DNA of 64,000 nucleotides from Pyropia yezoensis (lineage: Eukaryota > Rhodophyta > Bangiophyceae > Bangiales > Bangiaceae). Below are positions 53,072 to 64,000 of this stretch, one piece after another; position 1 is the stretch's first letter, and each line of letters begins with the position of its first letter. A model generated the notes under the pieces. That model did no database searches. It had not been told where the DNA came from and worked only from the letters and a program-made list of their open reading frames with translations. The position numbers and the translations under genes were made by a program. The stretch covers positions 31,658,894 through 31,722,893 of the forward strand of contig CM020618.1 of assembly GCA_009829735.1 (NCBI GenBank), read 5' to 3'.

Positions 53072-54551
53072 CCGGGACGCACCGTACACCGTGCGAATGA
53101 TGAATCCTACGCCAAGGATGGTCCGCCTTCACGCTGGGACCGTGGTGGCGTCAATATCATTCTATCAAGGACCTATACTGAGCGTCTCTCAAGAAGAGAT
53201 GCAGAAGCTGAGCGAGGGTCCTGCGGTGAAGGAGGAGGGCGCCCATTCTGAGGTAGACCTAGGAGAGGTCCCTAAAGCCCTACGTGGCCAGCTCTTGGCG
53301 CTGGTGGAGAAATACAAGTCCCTATGGGATGGTACTCTTGGGCTCATCAAGAATACTGTGCACCGTATCCGCTTAAAACCTGGGGCAACCCCGGTAAGGC
53401 AACACCCCTACGAGGCGGGGCACAAGCATCACCAGGCGGAAGGGGAGCAAGTGGAACGAATGCAAAAAATCGAAGTGATTGAACCCGCTAAGGGCGAGTG
53501 GGCTAGTCCCGTGGTAATCGTGCCGAAGTCGGACGGTATGCCCCGGTTTTGTATTGACTACCGGCGGCTTAACCTCATCACGGTGAAGGACGCGTATCCT
53601 ATCCCAAGGATGGATGAATGTTTGGACTCCTTAGGGGAGGCCAGGGTGTTTAGCACCCTAGATGGTAACGCCGGATATTGGCAAGTTCCTATTGCACCAG
53701 AGGATAAGCACCTGACTGCATTCACGTTCCATAACGGCATATGGCAATGTACGCGGGTGCCCTTTGGGCTCTGCAACGCCCCAGAGACGTTCCGGCGAAC
53801 TATGGATATTATCCTGGCTGGTGTGAAGTGGCAGACCTGCCTCGTATATTTAGACGATGTTATCGTATTTTTTCGTTCTAACGAGGAACACCTGCATCAC
53901 TTGGAACCCGTTTTGAGTATCCTCAAGGAAAACGGCGTGTCGCCGAAGGCGTCCAAGTGCCACCTCTCTCAGAGGGAGTTCGAATATTTGGGACATGTCA
54001 TCCGCCCAGGGCGGGTGGCAGTGAATGAAAATAATACCAAAGCCCTGAAGGGATTGCATTACCCACGTACACAGACGCAGCTGAAGAGCTTCTTGGGCAT
54101 GTGTGGGGTATACCGAAGGTTTGTCCCGAATTTTGCCCGTATCGCTCGACCGCTGAACGTGCTGACAAGTACGCACCTAGCCAAGGAACTACCTCCTCCG
54201 ACAGAGGAGACTCAAGCGGCGTTCGAGGAGCTTCGCGACTGCCTCTTGAAGCCTCCTATTCTGGCCATCCCTCGGGAGGGAGCCCACTATATATTGGAGG
54301 TGGACGCCAGCTCTGAGCAGCTGGGCTCCGCAGTCCCTCTCGGCTCGCAATCGATAGGGGTGTGCAGCCAGACCCCCACCCGTGGGCTGCACACGAGAGC
54401 GTCGCCAGTCTGGCTTGGATGGGAGGGGGTTGCTGCGTCGGGCGGGGGCAACGCAACGCATCCACCCCCCTTTGGGTTCCCCGGCTCAGGGGCGCCTGTG
54501 ACTGTAAAAAAAGTCATCCGCTGGGACTTTTATTCATCCTGCATGGCTTAA
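53034..54551 (+). pseudogene. retrotransposon reverse transcriptase with truncated RNase H
   Basis: 505 codons. Reverse transcriptase motifs in order: VIVPKSDGMPRFCIDYRRLN (about residues 160-180), FSTLDGNAGYWQVPI (first catalytic Asp), TRVPFGLCNAPETFRRTM, and CLVYLDDVIVFF (catalytic YLDD). The thumb/connection LGHVIRPGRVAV and FLGMCGVYRRFVPNF come next. RNase H begins ILEVDASSEQLGSAV and then breaks off at about 54333; the remaining codons to 54551 read through unrelated sequence. The polymerase catalytic residues are intact, but RNase H and integrase are missing, so the pol product is non-functional as encoded. The first residues overlap the protease frame. Confidence 0.85.
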
Positions 54552-54618
54552 GTTCTCTCAGGATGCGTGTGTGTTGGTAGACAGCGCTGGAGAGCGCCGC
54601 CTGTCCGTCATGGTGTCA
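54341..54618. other. junction between retrotransposon and next gene
   Basis: Sequence beyond the RNase H breakpoint. It carries no integrase or LTR similarity that I can see. Confidence 0.35.
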
Positions 54619-57600
54619 TCAGTTGCCCAGTACGGGCCTGGATATAGAGTGCATGAGAGCCCCACGACCAGAAGAGCTCATCATTTCTGGGTAATATGGC
54701 CACTCTGAATCTATTGGCGCCGGCGGGGTGGTGACGAAGGCAGTCGCTGGCTCCAACGCCGTGGCTATGGCGCCCGACGGACCTCGTGCCGCGGCGGACG
54801 GGGCGGCTGCGACCACTGCGCGGGCCGGCGGGCCGGCGGAAGGAAGCGTGGTGCGCAGCGGGGGGCGCATCAGGACAGTGGGGGCAGATCCTCCCCTATC
54901 CCCCCCCCCCCGCCTTAACGGCGCCGACGCGACCTCCGCCAACGCCGGCGTCGAAGCGGAACGCGGCGTAAGCGGCGCGCGCGTGGAGGCGGCCGCTCGC
55001 TGAGGCTGTGTGGCGATGCCGCACGGCGGCGCCACGGCGGTGACAGACGAGACAGCGGTGACGGGCGGACCGACGGCGGTGGACGTGCCCGCAGCGGCGC
55101 GCGCGCTCGCGATGTGGAGCTGCGCGGCGGTCGAGGGTGGTTGTGCGACGAAGGAGTTGTCTCCGGGCGGGGGGGAGCGATCGGCCTCCATACACGCCCC
55201 CTCCTCCACCGGCGCTACCGCCGCCGCCGCGGACACGGTCTCCGCGGCGGATCTAGGGTGCGGCGGGCTGGTGGCGTCGGTGGCCGCCGGCTCCGGCATT
55301 GTGGTGACGGCGACCGGTGCCGCCGTCATGCCGCCGGCCTCGACGGCGGAGGCGAACCGGCCGCGGGCCGCCCCCCGGCGGCCACCCGCCCGGCCGCCAC
55401 GCCGGGTGAAAAGCGCGAGCAGCGCCAGCGCCGCGGCGGCGCCCGACGCAAAAACCACCTCGATGAGGCCGCCAACGCCCGGCAGGCCCGGGTGACCGCC
55501 GCCGCCGCCAGGGCGGACCGCCTCGATCAGCGCGTCGCGGTCGGCGGTCGCGGCGGCGGCCGCCACGGCGGAGGCACCCTCCCCCCCCCCCCCACCTTCC
55601 AGCGACGGCGACAACGGCGGCTCGGCTGCGGCGGCGGCCGCAAAGACGAGCGGCAACCGCAGCCCATAGAGGTGCAGCAGCGGGTGGCCGCCCGGCCGCA
55701 GCAGCGCAACGCCCGCCCAGTACAGCTGCGGGTGAAGCGCGAGGCGGGCGTGGGTGGCCGCCTCGGCCGCCGCCGCGGCCGTTCCCAGCAGCTCCCCAAC
55801 AAAGGCCACCGCGCCGGGGGGGGGCGGGGGGGGGGGCGCCGCCGCCGCCGCCGCCGCTGCCGTCGGGGGGGGGCGCCCGCCTGTGAACGTCGAAGCTGGG
55901 GCGGCGGCGGTGGCGGCGGCGGCGGCAGCGGCAGAGGCGGGCGGGCGCACCCCCCCAGCCCCCTCCTTGCCGGCGTCCCCCCCCCCCCCCCCCTCGGGCG
56001 GCCGCGTCGAGCGCCGCCCCCGCCGCCGCGAGCACCGCCCCCACCGCGCCCGGCGGCATCGCCGGCGCCCCGACTGCACGGATGACGCCGAGCGCGCGGC
56101 CCGCGTCGTGGCGGTCCCCCCCCCCCGCGGCGGCGGCCGCGGCGGCCGCCGCGACCGCGGCGGGCAGGACCGCCTTGGCCGCCGCGAGCGCCACCATGAC
56201 GCGGCGGGTGAGCACCGCGGCGGTGGCGGCGGAACCGTGCCGCCACGCGGCGGCCTCCCACGGCAGGGAGGCCGCGGCGGGGGTGGGGGCGGCGGTGGCT
56301 ACGGCCGCCGCTTCCGCGTCGACCGCGGCGCTGCCGCCACCGCCCACACCGCCGCCGCCACCGTCGCCGCCGTTGCCGCCGGGCGGCGGTGGTGGCCACA
56401 CGGCAAACGGAAGCACCTCTAACGCCCACGCCAGGCGCGCCCCCCCCGCCTTCGCCACCGCCGGCACCGAGTGCACTGGCGGCGCGTCAGCCGCGGCGGC
56501 CGCCGCGGCGGCCGCCGCGGCGGCGGTCGACGTGGCGCCGCTGCCGCGGTCGCCAGCAGCAGCAGCGGCGGCGGCGGCGGCGGCGGCGGGGCCCGCCGCG
56601 CCAATCAGCCCGCGGATCGCGTCGACGGCGGCGCGCCGCGCGGCGCGAGCGGCGGAGGCCGAGCGGAACCGCGCCGGCTGCCGCACCACCAGCGAGTGGA
56701 GAAGCGCCGCGGCGAGCCGCCGCGCGGCGCCCGCGACGAGCGCCGCCGCCACCCCGCCCCCACCCCCAGCGGCGCCCCCACATGTGACGGCACCACCAAG
56801 GCCGGCACCCCCCCCAGCGGCACCGCCCCCCCGGTCCAGCCGCACAACCACCGCGAGCAGCAGCGTCGGCAGCACCGGCCGCAGCGCCTCGTCCGCCTCG
56901 TACGCCAACGCCGCGAGCAACACCGTCGCGGCGTCGGCACGGAGCGCGCGCAGCGCGCAGCGGGCCGACGGCGCGCTGCCGACACGCGCAAAGGGTGGGC
57001 TCGCCGCCGCAACCGCAAACGCAGCAGACTCCCCGCCACCACCGCCACCACCCCAACCGCCGCCACCGGCGTGGCGCCCCTCCCCCCCCCCGCCCCCCAA
57101 GCAGCCCGGAATACCGCGCGGCGGCGCCGCGGCGTCGACCGCCTCGACGAGGCACCCGAGGACGGCCGCGCCGCCCGCGCGGGCTACCACCACCGCCGCC
57201 TCGGCGTGGACGCCAAACACGGCCAGCGCGTCGGCGTGCGCGGCCGCACGGCCGGCGCTGCCACCACCACCACCCCCCACGCCACCAACACCCCCACCAC
57301 CACCCCCACCCCCACCACCATCACCGAACCCCCCACCAGCGGCCCCCCCCCCCCCCCCCACTGACCGCTGCCGCCCCCACTGCCACCCCAACCGCCGCGG
57401 CCGCCCGTGTCACCAGCGGAGCCCCTGGTGGCGCCCCGGTCGCGCCGCCCCCCCCCCTCGCCACTGCCGCCAGCGGCACCGCCACCGCGGCCACGCGCCG
57501 CCGACAAGTCCGACAGTCCCGTGGCGCCCCCCCCCCCCCCCCCCCCCGCCCCCCCCCCCCCCCCCCCCCGGCGCCCACCCTCGACGGCGCCGCGGAGGCG

Positions 57601-59298
57601 GCGGCGGCGGCGGCGGCAGCGGCGACGGCGGCGGCGGCGGCTGCCACCGCATCCACCGCTCGCAGCGCCCGCACGGTAGCCTCCAACAGCGCCGCGGCGG
57701 CGGCGGCGGCGCACGCCCACGACGCGGCAAACGCCGCCCACACGCGCGCGAGCGGGTCGTCGGCAGCGCCGGCGCCGGCGCACGGCCGGGATAGCACCGC
57801 CGACAGTCGCGCGAGCGCCCGCGCCACGTCGCGCAGCGGGTCGTCAGCGTGGATGAGGGCGGGGAGGGGGGGGGGCGCCGCCCGCGGACAGCCCGCCGCC
57901 GCCGCCGCGGCCAATCCCCGCACCGCCACCGCCACCGCCGCCGCCGCCGCCGACGCCACCGCCTGCAGCGGCGGCGGCGGCCACCGCTGCTGCTGCCGCC
58001 GCCGTCCCCGCGCGGGGCGCCGCCGACGACGCCGCGTCGGTGACATGAAAGACGCCCGACACGTGCGCTCCTCTCCCCCCCCCCCACCCCGCCCCCCGCC
58101 AAACCCCCCCCCCATGGAGCCCCGCCCAGCCAAGCGGCACCCCCCCCTCCCCCCCCCCAACCGCCGCCGGCAGCACGGCGAGCCATGGCGTTAGCCAGCC
58201 CAACGTTTCGCGCCCTTGCGCCGCCGGCAGCGGCGACCGCGTCAGCCGGGTGGCCACCTCGGTGACAACGGCCGGCGCGAGCCGCGACGCGCGGCGCGCA
58301 AGCCACCCGGCGAGGTCGGCCTGCAGCCGCGCCGCGGCGGCGCGGGCGGGCGGTGGCAGCGCCAGCCGGTAGACCGCGTCGCTGGTGCCGCCCGCGTCGG
58401 CGCCGCCGCCCTCAACGCCGTCGGTGCGGAGCGCAAACCAGCCGTGCACGGGGACGTGCAGCAGCGTGACGGCGGCGCGGCGGACGTCGCGGGGGGGGGA
58501 GCCCGGGGGGGTGCCGACCATGCGGGTGGTAACGATGGAGCACGCGGCAGCCGCCGCGGCCGCCGCACCAGGGGCATGGCCAGCCTGGCGGCGTCCCCCC
58601 CCCCCCCGCCCCCACCCCCACCCCCACTCCCACCCCCGTCACCAGTGGGTTGGTGTCCGTGTCGCCGCAGCCGGCCAGACCGCCCGTTCCCCCGCCGCCT
58701 CCCCCCCCCCGCCGATACCCCCCCCCCCCCGCCGCACACGCGGCGGCCCCCCCGCGCGGCGACAGCAACGAGCGCGACAAACGTGCGCGCGGCGACGCGC
58801 GCGCCCGCCGCGCCCGCCGCGTCGGCGGCTGGGTAGGTGCGGTCGTACAGCAGCGGCACCTGCGCCGGGTCCCGCACCGCGAGCGCGGCGAGCCCCGCCC
58901 GCGCGACGCGTCGGTCCGCGGGCGTGCCGCCGCGGAGGGCGGCAAACACCCACGACACGCCAGCGGCCGCGTCGGCGGCGGTCACCGGGCCACGCAGCGC
59001 CGCCGCCGCCGCCGCCGCGGTGACGCCATCCTCGGCGCCGCCGCCCGCAGCGTCAACCGCGTCGGCAGCGCCGCCACCGTCGCCGCCGCCGCCCGCGGCG
59101 GTGGCCGCGGCGGTCGCGGCGAGCGGCGGCTCGTCCCCCCCCCGCGCCACCCCCGCCGACCGCCTGCGGCGGTGCGACACGGACGCGCGCGCCAGCAGCG
59201 GATCATCGTGCGACCGCTGCCGCGCGCGCCGCGACGCGCCGCGCAGGCCGGGCGGCCGCAGGCTGTACAGCAGGCCCCCGCCGGGCGGCTCCCCGCCG

Positions 59299-59330
<32 letters not shown>

Positions 59331-60315
59331 GGCCCGCCCCGAGTCGCTGCCACCGCCACCGCCGCGGCCGCCACTGCCGGGCAGCGGCGACAACGCCGCC
59401 GGTGACGACCGCATCGTTGGCGGCGGCAGCGGCGACACGCCGGCGTCGCCCCCCCCCCCCTCCCCCCCCCATACGCGGCACGCCCCCCGCCCCCCCCGCC
59501 CCCCGCGGCCGCCCACGGGACGTCCACGACGCGCCCGCCAACGATGCGCATCGCAATGGCGGCGGGTGCGTCGGGCGCGTCGATGGCGTGCGGCGACGCG
59601 ACCGCCGCGCGCGGCGCGACGTAGGTGTAGCCTAACCAGCGGGCGCACGTGACGAAGAGGCGCCGCGGGAGGGCGGCGTCGAGGAGGGAGACGCCGCCGC
59701 TGCTGCTGCCGCCGCCAAGAGAATGTGCTGGTCCGCGGGCGACGGCGGCAGCGAGCTGCCGTCGCCGTCGCTGGTGCCCCACGCCATCCCCTCCCCAACC
59801 CCCCCCCCCCCCCCTCCCCATCCCCGCCCCCACCACCACCACCGTCCCCACTGGCGCCCCCCCCCCCGTCGGCGCCCCCTCCCCCCCCAGCGGGAGCCAC
59901 GCCCACGCGGCGTCGTCCCCCCCCCCGCCCGCCCGCCCTCACCGTCGCGACCAGCTCACAAAAGTGCAGCCGCGCGGCCGCTACCCCCCCCCGCCTGTCC
60001 GCGTCGGCGACCGCGTCGAGCGCCGCGTGCGTCGCGGCGAGGTGCCCGAATAGCGCCGCCCGCAGCCGGCCCGTCGCGGGCGCACCAACGACCGCCGCGC
60101 CGCGGCGCGCCTCGCCGGCCAGCCACGCCACCACCGACCCGTAGACGACGGTGAGGGGGGCGGCGGCCCGGCGGGGGGGGGGCGGGAAGGGGGGCGGGAG
60201 CACCGCGTCCCCGGCCACCGCCCAGCCGCCGTCGGCGACCGCTGCGGGGAGGGCGGCCGCCGCCGCCGACGCGGGCGTGCCGGCGGGGGTGGTGGCATCG
60301 GAGGGCGCGGCGTAC

Positions 60316-60377
<62 letters not shown>

Positions 60378-60452
60378 ACCGTCGCCGCCGCAGCCGCCGC
60401 GGAGCACCCACAGCAGCGCCGACAGATGCTCGGTGAACAGCGCAGCCGCCAC
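54619..60452 (-). CDS. Furry/Mor2/Tao3-like cell-morphogenesis protein (GC-extreme, several frames)
   Basis: Over 5.8 kb the minus strand yields blocks in shifting frames whose order follows FRY-family scaffold proteins. These proteins support NDR kinases in polarity and cytokinesis. From 60.45 kb down: FTEHLSALLWVLRGG and VVYGSVVAWLAGEARRGAAV; LFVTCARWLGYTYVAPRAAV (59.69-59.6 kb). RRVARAGLAALAVRDPAQVP and LLYDRTYPAAD (58.9 kb); RRAAVTLLHVPVHGWF, then LAPAVVTEVATRLTRSPLP and ETLGWLTPWLAVL (58.5-58.15 kb, the L-x-PWL hallmark). DPLARVWAAFAASW (57.7 kb); VLLAALAYEADEALRPVLPT (56.9 kb); GRALGVIRAVGAPAMPPGAV (56.1 kb); LHPQLYWAGVALLRPGGHPL (55.7 kb). The end is SRPVLGN, stop at 54619. Poly-Gly and poly-Ala inserts dominate between blocks. 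Frame changes reflect introns or homopolymer indels. The N-terminus is missing or upstream. Family assignment is by remembered pattern, not by alignment. Confidence 0.52.
60316..60375 (-). repeat. (CCG)20 trinucleotide repeat encoding polyglycine
   Basis: About 20 uninterrupted CCG units on the plus strand, read as polyglycine in the FRY-like frame on the minus strand. Likely length-polymorphic. Confidence 0.9.
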
Positions 60453-61309
60453 CGCCCACGACGGGATGGGTAGTGATGTGAGAACGGCGTGGCGAGCGCA
60501 GAAGGGGAGGGAGGGGGGAAGGGGGAGTGGGTGGGGCGGGCGGCGAAGCCGGCATCATGGCCAAACACGGCGGGCGCGGGGGACGGAGGCGGGAGGGAGG
60601 AGCGGGAAGGGGGTGCGTGGGGGGGAGGCGCCGTCGGGTAGGGGGCCGCCGGACAACGGCGGGTCGGCGAGGGCGGGCAAGCGCGGAGCGCGGCCGGCCG
60701 CTGGCGCCCCGCCGGTGCCCAACCACTCCCAGTCGCGATCGCGGCGCCCCGTCACGGCGTTCAGCGCCACCAGCGGCACCTGACAAGTCACAAAGCGCGG
60801 GCAACCTCCGGCGTTGAAGCTCACCGCTCAGCAAGATCGGGAGAGCTGCCGAGGTCTCGTCGTGCGGCTTGCCATAAACGCCTGGCGTTATCGCAGGCCC
60901 AAGGACGGTAACCCGTGAACACACACCCCGCCGCGGGCTCCCATGCCGTCCCAGGAAGGTAGAGTCCGCCCAGTGAGGAGCAGGAAGACACATCAGACGA
61001 CAAGTGCAGCCGCCGACTGAGTACCATCCACGATGCCCTGCCGTCGCGTCGGCGCTCCGGACCCACCTCCCCACGCCCCCACTCCATGCGCATATCACGC
61101 CATTCCCCCTCAGGCGCCCGCCAGCGTGACCCACTCTCCCAAGAGCCCCTCTGCGTTTCCGCGCACTCCCACGGCTCCCGACCCCCGCCTCACCTCCGCG
61201 CCACGTCGGCCTGAGCGCTGCACGCATCGGCATGCAGCTGCGGTCCGACTGAATCCACCAGCTGCGTGGTGGCTGCCGGCAGCTTGCAGCCCGTGGCCAG
61301 TCGCCACCA
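60453..61309. other. region between the FRY-like and NTPase-nuclease genes
   Basis: May contain an upstream exon of the FRY-like gene: the minus strand near 60.83-60.69 kb reads PRFVTCQVPLVALNAVTGRR and DRDWEWLGTGG. No homology is recognised, so it is not annotated as coding. The rest is non-coding as far as I can see. Confidence 0.35.
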
Positions 61310-64000
61310 TCACAGCTGTGCGACCACCGCTCGTCCAGCCAACACAGGGCTGAGAGCCTGGTCAAGCTGGTCCTGCGACACCACGAGCAAATCTTCATGC
61401 TCAGTGAAGAACGACTCGGGCAGGACACCCAGCTTTCGGTTGGTGAAGAGGACAAACAGCGTTTGATCGCCGTCCGTGCGCCACTTGGTGGTGGCAGCGC
61501 GGGCCTCCTTGTACCACGTAGAGATGCCATTCGCCGTCGCCACGACCCCGGCCTTCGTTTGCTTGGTCTGGATGTACATGTGCAAATGCGGCCCGGGCGA
61601 TGACGTCGTCGCCGCCGGCTCTGACACAGCTGGATCTCGGGCCGTTCGTGCATCCCAAGCCAGGGCCACGTTGAGCTCCTCACTTGTCGTGCAGTTCCGA
61701 CGTTGCGCAGCGAGCGGCAAGGATACACGCAGGTCAAGCAGAGCGTTGTTGCGGCACGCCTCAAACACACCGGTTGACAGGTCACACGCCTCGACCTGCT
61801 CCTGTTGCACCTTGAGGTTGATCACACCAATGGCATCTTCAGGTTCTTGACGCTGCTGAAGCACGGCCTTAAACACGTCCTCGTCCAAGAAGTCCATCTG
61901 GTCCTTGCCGGAGACATCAGGCTCGCCGCCAGGTTTGTCGTCCTCCCCCTCCCAGAAGTCAAAGCTCTCTTGCTCGTCCTGTCGGTCTTTGGCAGGAGCC
62001 GCTTGCTCTGGCACCACCACCGGCGGTGGCCGCAGTGCCAGATTCTGGTTAATGGCCGGCACGGTCATGGTCTTGGCTGCCTTGTCCGACTTGGTGCGCA
62101 ACCACTGGAACTGCTCGCGGTACACGCTCCGCAGGCCGTGCAACGACACGCATACGGACTTGGCCGCCCAACTGCCCAGCGCCCCGGGAAGTACGAAGGC
62201 CAATGGCACAGGTTGTCCAAAAGTGGCTGCAAAGAAGTTGATCCGCGCGCAAAGATGATGAGCCACCAGATCCTCAAAGTCGTCCGCCGTCCACAGCCGC
62301 TCAGGCAAAGCCAGCAGGCGAGGAGGTAGCAGCCCGTCCAGACCCCACCTGCGCAGCTGCACAAAGGGGAGACGCAGGGTGCGGTAGTCCCACAACAATC
62401 TGCCCGCGAACACGCTACTCAGCCGCAGATGCCCGACAGCTTCAGCTTCCCGCACGGTCATCTCAGAGGGGGACAGCGTCTCGGTGCTGCCGAAGACAAA
62501 CTTGATCGGGATACGGAACAGCGACAGCTGCGTCAACAGAAGCCCGATACCCGAAGAGATGGGCTTGCTGACGCTGGAAGACACGCCGATGGCAAGAGCT
62601 TGCCAGTCAACGGCTGTGAGAGCTTCTGCAGCACCCATGTGAGCTGGCGTCCGGTACAACAGCTCCTCCGCAAGTCGAATAACAAACCGCGGCCGCAGGT
62701 CCAAGTCGAGCAGGGCCACCTTGGCAGCCAAGCACTCCATGGAGTCCCTGATAAGACGGGCCTCTCCGGCAAAGGGTGCTGTCAACATCAGCTGGTCCAC
62801 GAAGAGGCCGACGGCATTGACAACGTCCAGGTTCGCCGGCAGCAACAACTGGGGTTCCAGCATCTTGGTCCACAGGATGTGTACGCCGTCATACGGTGTC
62901 CCTGACACCACAGGGAGCAGAGTAGGACGAGCAGGGAGGTCTGCCCAATGATTGACGTTGATAATGTAGTTCTTCATGAGGGTGAGCATCCTGCGGACCT
63001 CGATCGCCGCAGTCTCCGTGTTCCAGCCATCCTCGGCCGCCAGCTCCAACGAGAAGAGCTGGTACTCATCCATGTGCAATGCAAAAAGCACAACCGGCTT
63101 CACCTGCAAGCCCTTGCGCTCGTTCGCGAAGACACCGGCAATCGGCTGAGCGAGACGCTCCGCGACGACGCCGCGCAAAATGGCGTCCAGGACGTCGTCG
63201 ATGGCCAGTCCCTGCAAGCCACCGCCATTGAGGATGCGCACCTTGTCCAAGGACAGAGACAGCACAGCAGCCGCGACGCGAGCACCGAGGCGGTCCGACG
63301 TGCTGACACCCGCGGCCAGGTCATGCGTTTTCTGCACCGTGAAGCCGTTGGAGAAGTTGATGTAGATCGGTACCACGAGCAGGGGAGAGCCAGTGACGTC
63401 ATGCAGGCGGTTGAAAAGCGGCCCCGACTGGTCCGCCGCCATCGCCAGCGCCTCATAGCCAAGCCGCGTCTTCCCGACACCAGGTGGCCCCCCGACGACG
63501 ATGAGTTTTCGCACAACATCGGGGCTGGACGCCCGCACATTGAAGACCGCCACACGAGCGATAGACGACAGCTTCTCGCGGCTCGCGCGCAGTCGGACGG
63601 AGTGATTCGGCCCGTACTGCTGGCTGAGTGTAGAGACCTTGCCGTCCAGTAGCATCTTGAAAACCTGCGTCGGATAAAGCCGCGAGGCGTACGAGCACAG
63701 GAAGAATAACACGAACACAAGGACACGGGAACGAAGCTGGTACAGTTAGTAGCTGTGGTAGCGGTGGGACCCACGACGAGTGAGAAAAAAGGAAAAGCGC
63801 AGCAAAAAAACTGGCTGGTGGTGCATGGGCGACTCCAAACGTACAGCGGTGGGGGCAGACATGCGCGTTCGCTGCTGACCCATTGCATTCGGGGTCGTCC
63901 GCTGCTTCCGCTGCTCAATGGAGTGACACAGTGTACACAGGACCTTGCCGTCGGGAGGGCGGTCGGCCACATGCCAGTTCTCACTTCCCTTAACTCGCTC
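61310..64000 (-). CDS. NTPase plus nuclease-like protein, Crinkler/RHS-type architecture (5' end off window)
   Basis: Exon 63845 to >64000 and exon 61310-63664, joined by a 180-bp intron with donor GTACGT and acceptor TATCCGACGCAG, both in phase 0. The first exon has SENWHVADRPPDGKVLCTLC and a following His, possibly half of a small zinc finger. Exon 2 carries a P-loop, VVGGPPGVGKTRLG, about 80 residues in. A Walker-B-like VVLFALHMDEYQLF lies about 135 residues later, then LPARPTLLPVVSGTPYDGV. The C-terminal 130 residues contain ELNVALAW and LHMYIQTKQTKAG, then TLFVLFTNRK; a Q-x-K core with an upstream acidic residue fits a restriction-endonuclease-like fold. This NTPase plus nuclease order is known for Crinkler and trypanosome RHS proteins. 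A helical region with EEQESFDFWEGEDD-like acidic clusters separates the domains. The frame is long, intact and of much lower GC than the FRY-like neighbour. Target and role are unknown. Confidence 0.68.

Larger units (their letters stand above)
49871..54340 (+). mobile_element. Ty3/gypsy retrotransposon, truncated at RNase H
   Basis: Order gag (50590-52311), protease (52457-53071), reverse transcriptase and the start of RNase H (53034 to about 54333). After SSEQLGSAV in RNase H the reading diverges into unrelated sequence (with a short inverted repeat GTGTGCAGCC/GGCTGCACAC at about 54360-54394). There is no integrase, chromodomain or 3' LTR before the next gene at 54619. The copy is 3'-truncated and cannot transpose by itself. 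The left limit is approximate. Confidence 0.8.

Noticed and set aside
54333-54551. Continuation of the reverse transcriptase frame as real RNase H
   Set aside because: After SSEQLGSAV the expected RNase H motifs are absent and the composition changes, so it is read-through into other DNA.
56082-57794. 570-codon plus-strand frame
   Set aside because: It is opposite the FRY-like blocks, consists of Pro/Ala/Arg runs and has no motif; the minus strand carries the helical blocks.

Overview
This window reads as nuclear DNA of a photosynthetic eukaryote with an extremely GC-rich genome, most plausibly a red alga of the Porphyra/Pyropia (Bangiales) type. That assignment is an inference. It rests on a plastid galactolipid synthase gene (MGD type), GT-AG introns of about 160-280 bp, secreted glycine-, proline- and cysteine-rich wall-type proteins, and host genes rich in Ala/Gly/Pro codons lying beside transposons of clearly lower GC. 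Long G and C runs are everywhere, so many open frames are composition artefacts, and several real genes change frame at homopolymers. I cannot tell mutation from assembly indel at those points.

Layout. 1-8.9 kb: two members (1128-1508 and 5918-6334, both minus) of a three-gene family of small secreted glycine-rich proteins. The third is at 29651-30208. All three share an upstream element and a downstream block, so the whole locus was copied. 7.4-10.2 kb: two copies of one TIR element in opposite orientation, one of them holding two further insertions nested inside each other. 10.9-12.9 kb: 3' exons of an OSCA/CSC1-like channel gene, with no 5' part visible. 13.2-14.8 kb: a secreted protein with a repeated four-cysteine module, whose fifth module lies behind an in-frame stop. 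16.9-19.6 kb: a 2.7 kb inverted-repeat element with arrays of TCGACGGG/TCGATGGG. 23.7-25.6 kb: a three-exon gene for a secreted protein with two carbohydrate-binding-like domains. 26-27.4 kb: a frame-broken SET-domain methyltransferase gene. 32.3-34.0 and 35.4-36.8 kb: two TIR elements; the second has an 8-bp target duplication and carries a nested TA-flanked element. 37.1-37.9 kb: a small secreted cysteine-containing protein. 39.8-42.0 kb: MGDG synthase, the best-supported gene here. 43.8-45.0 kb: a two-exon cysteine-rich protein of unknown role. 46.5-47.6 kb: a Tc1/mariner-type transposase with a frameshift. 50.6-54.5 kb: a 3'-truncated Ty3/gypsy retrotransposon. 54.6-60.5 kb: a very GC-rich gene whose blocks follow the order of Furry/Mor2 cell-morphogenesis proteins. 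61.3-64.0 kb: a gene with an NTPase plus nuclease-like architecture similar to Crinkler/RHS proteins, running off the right edge.

The genes do not form a pathway. The common themes are secreted or extracellular-matrix proteins (three glycine-rich proteins, the four-cysteine-module protein, the carbohydrate-binding protein and the 37 kb protein) and a dense, nested layer of mostly non-autonomous DNA transposons. No rRNA, convincing tRNA or CRISPR array was seen.
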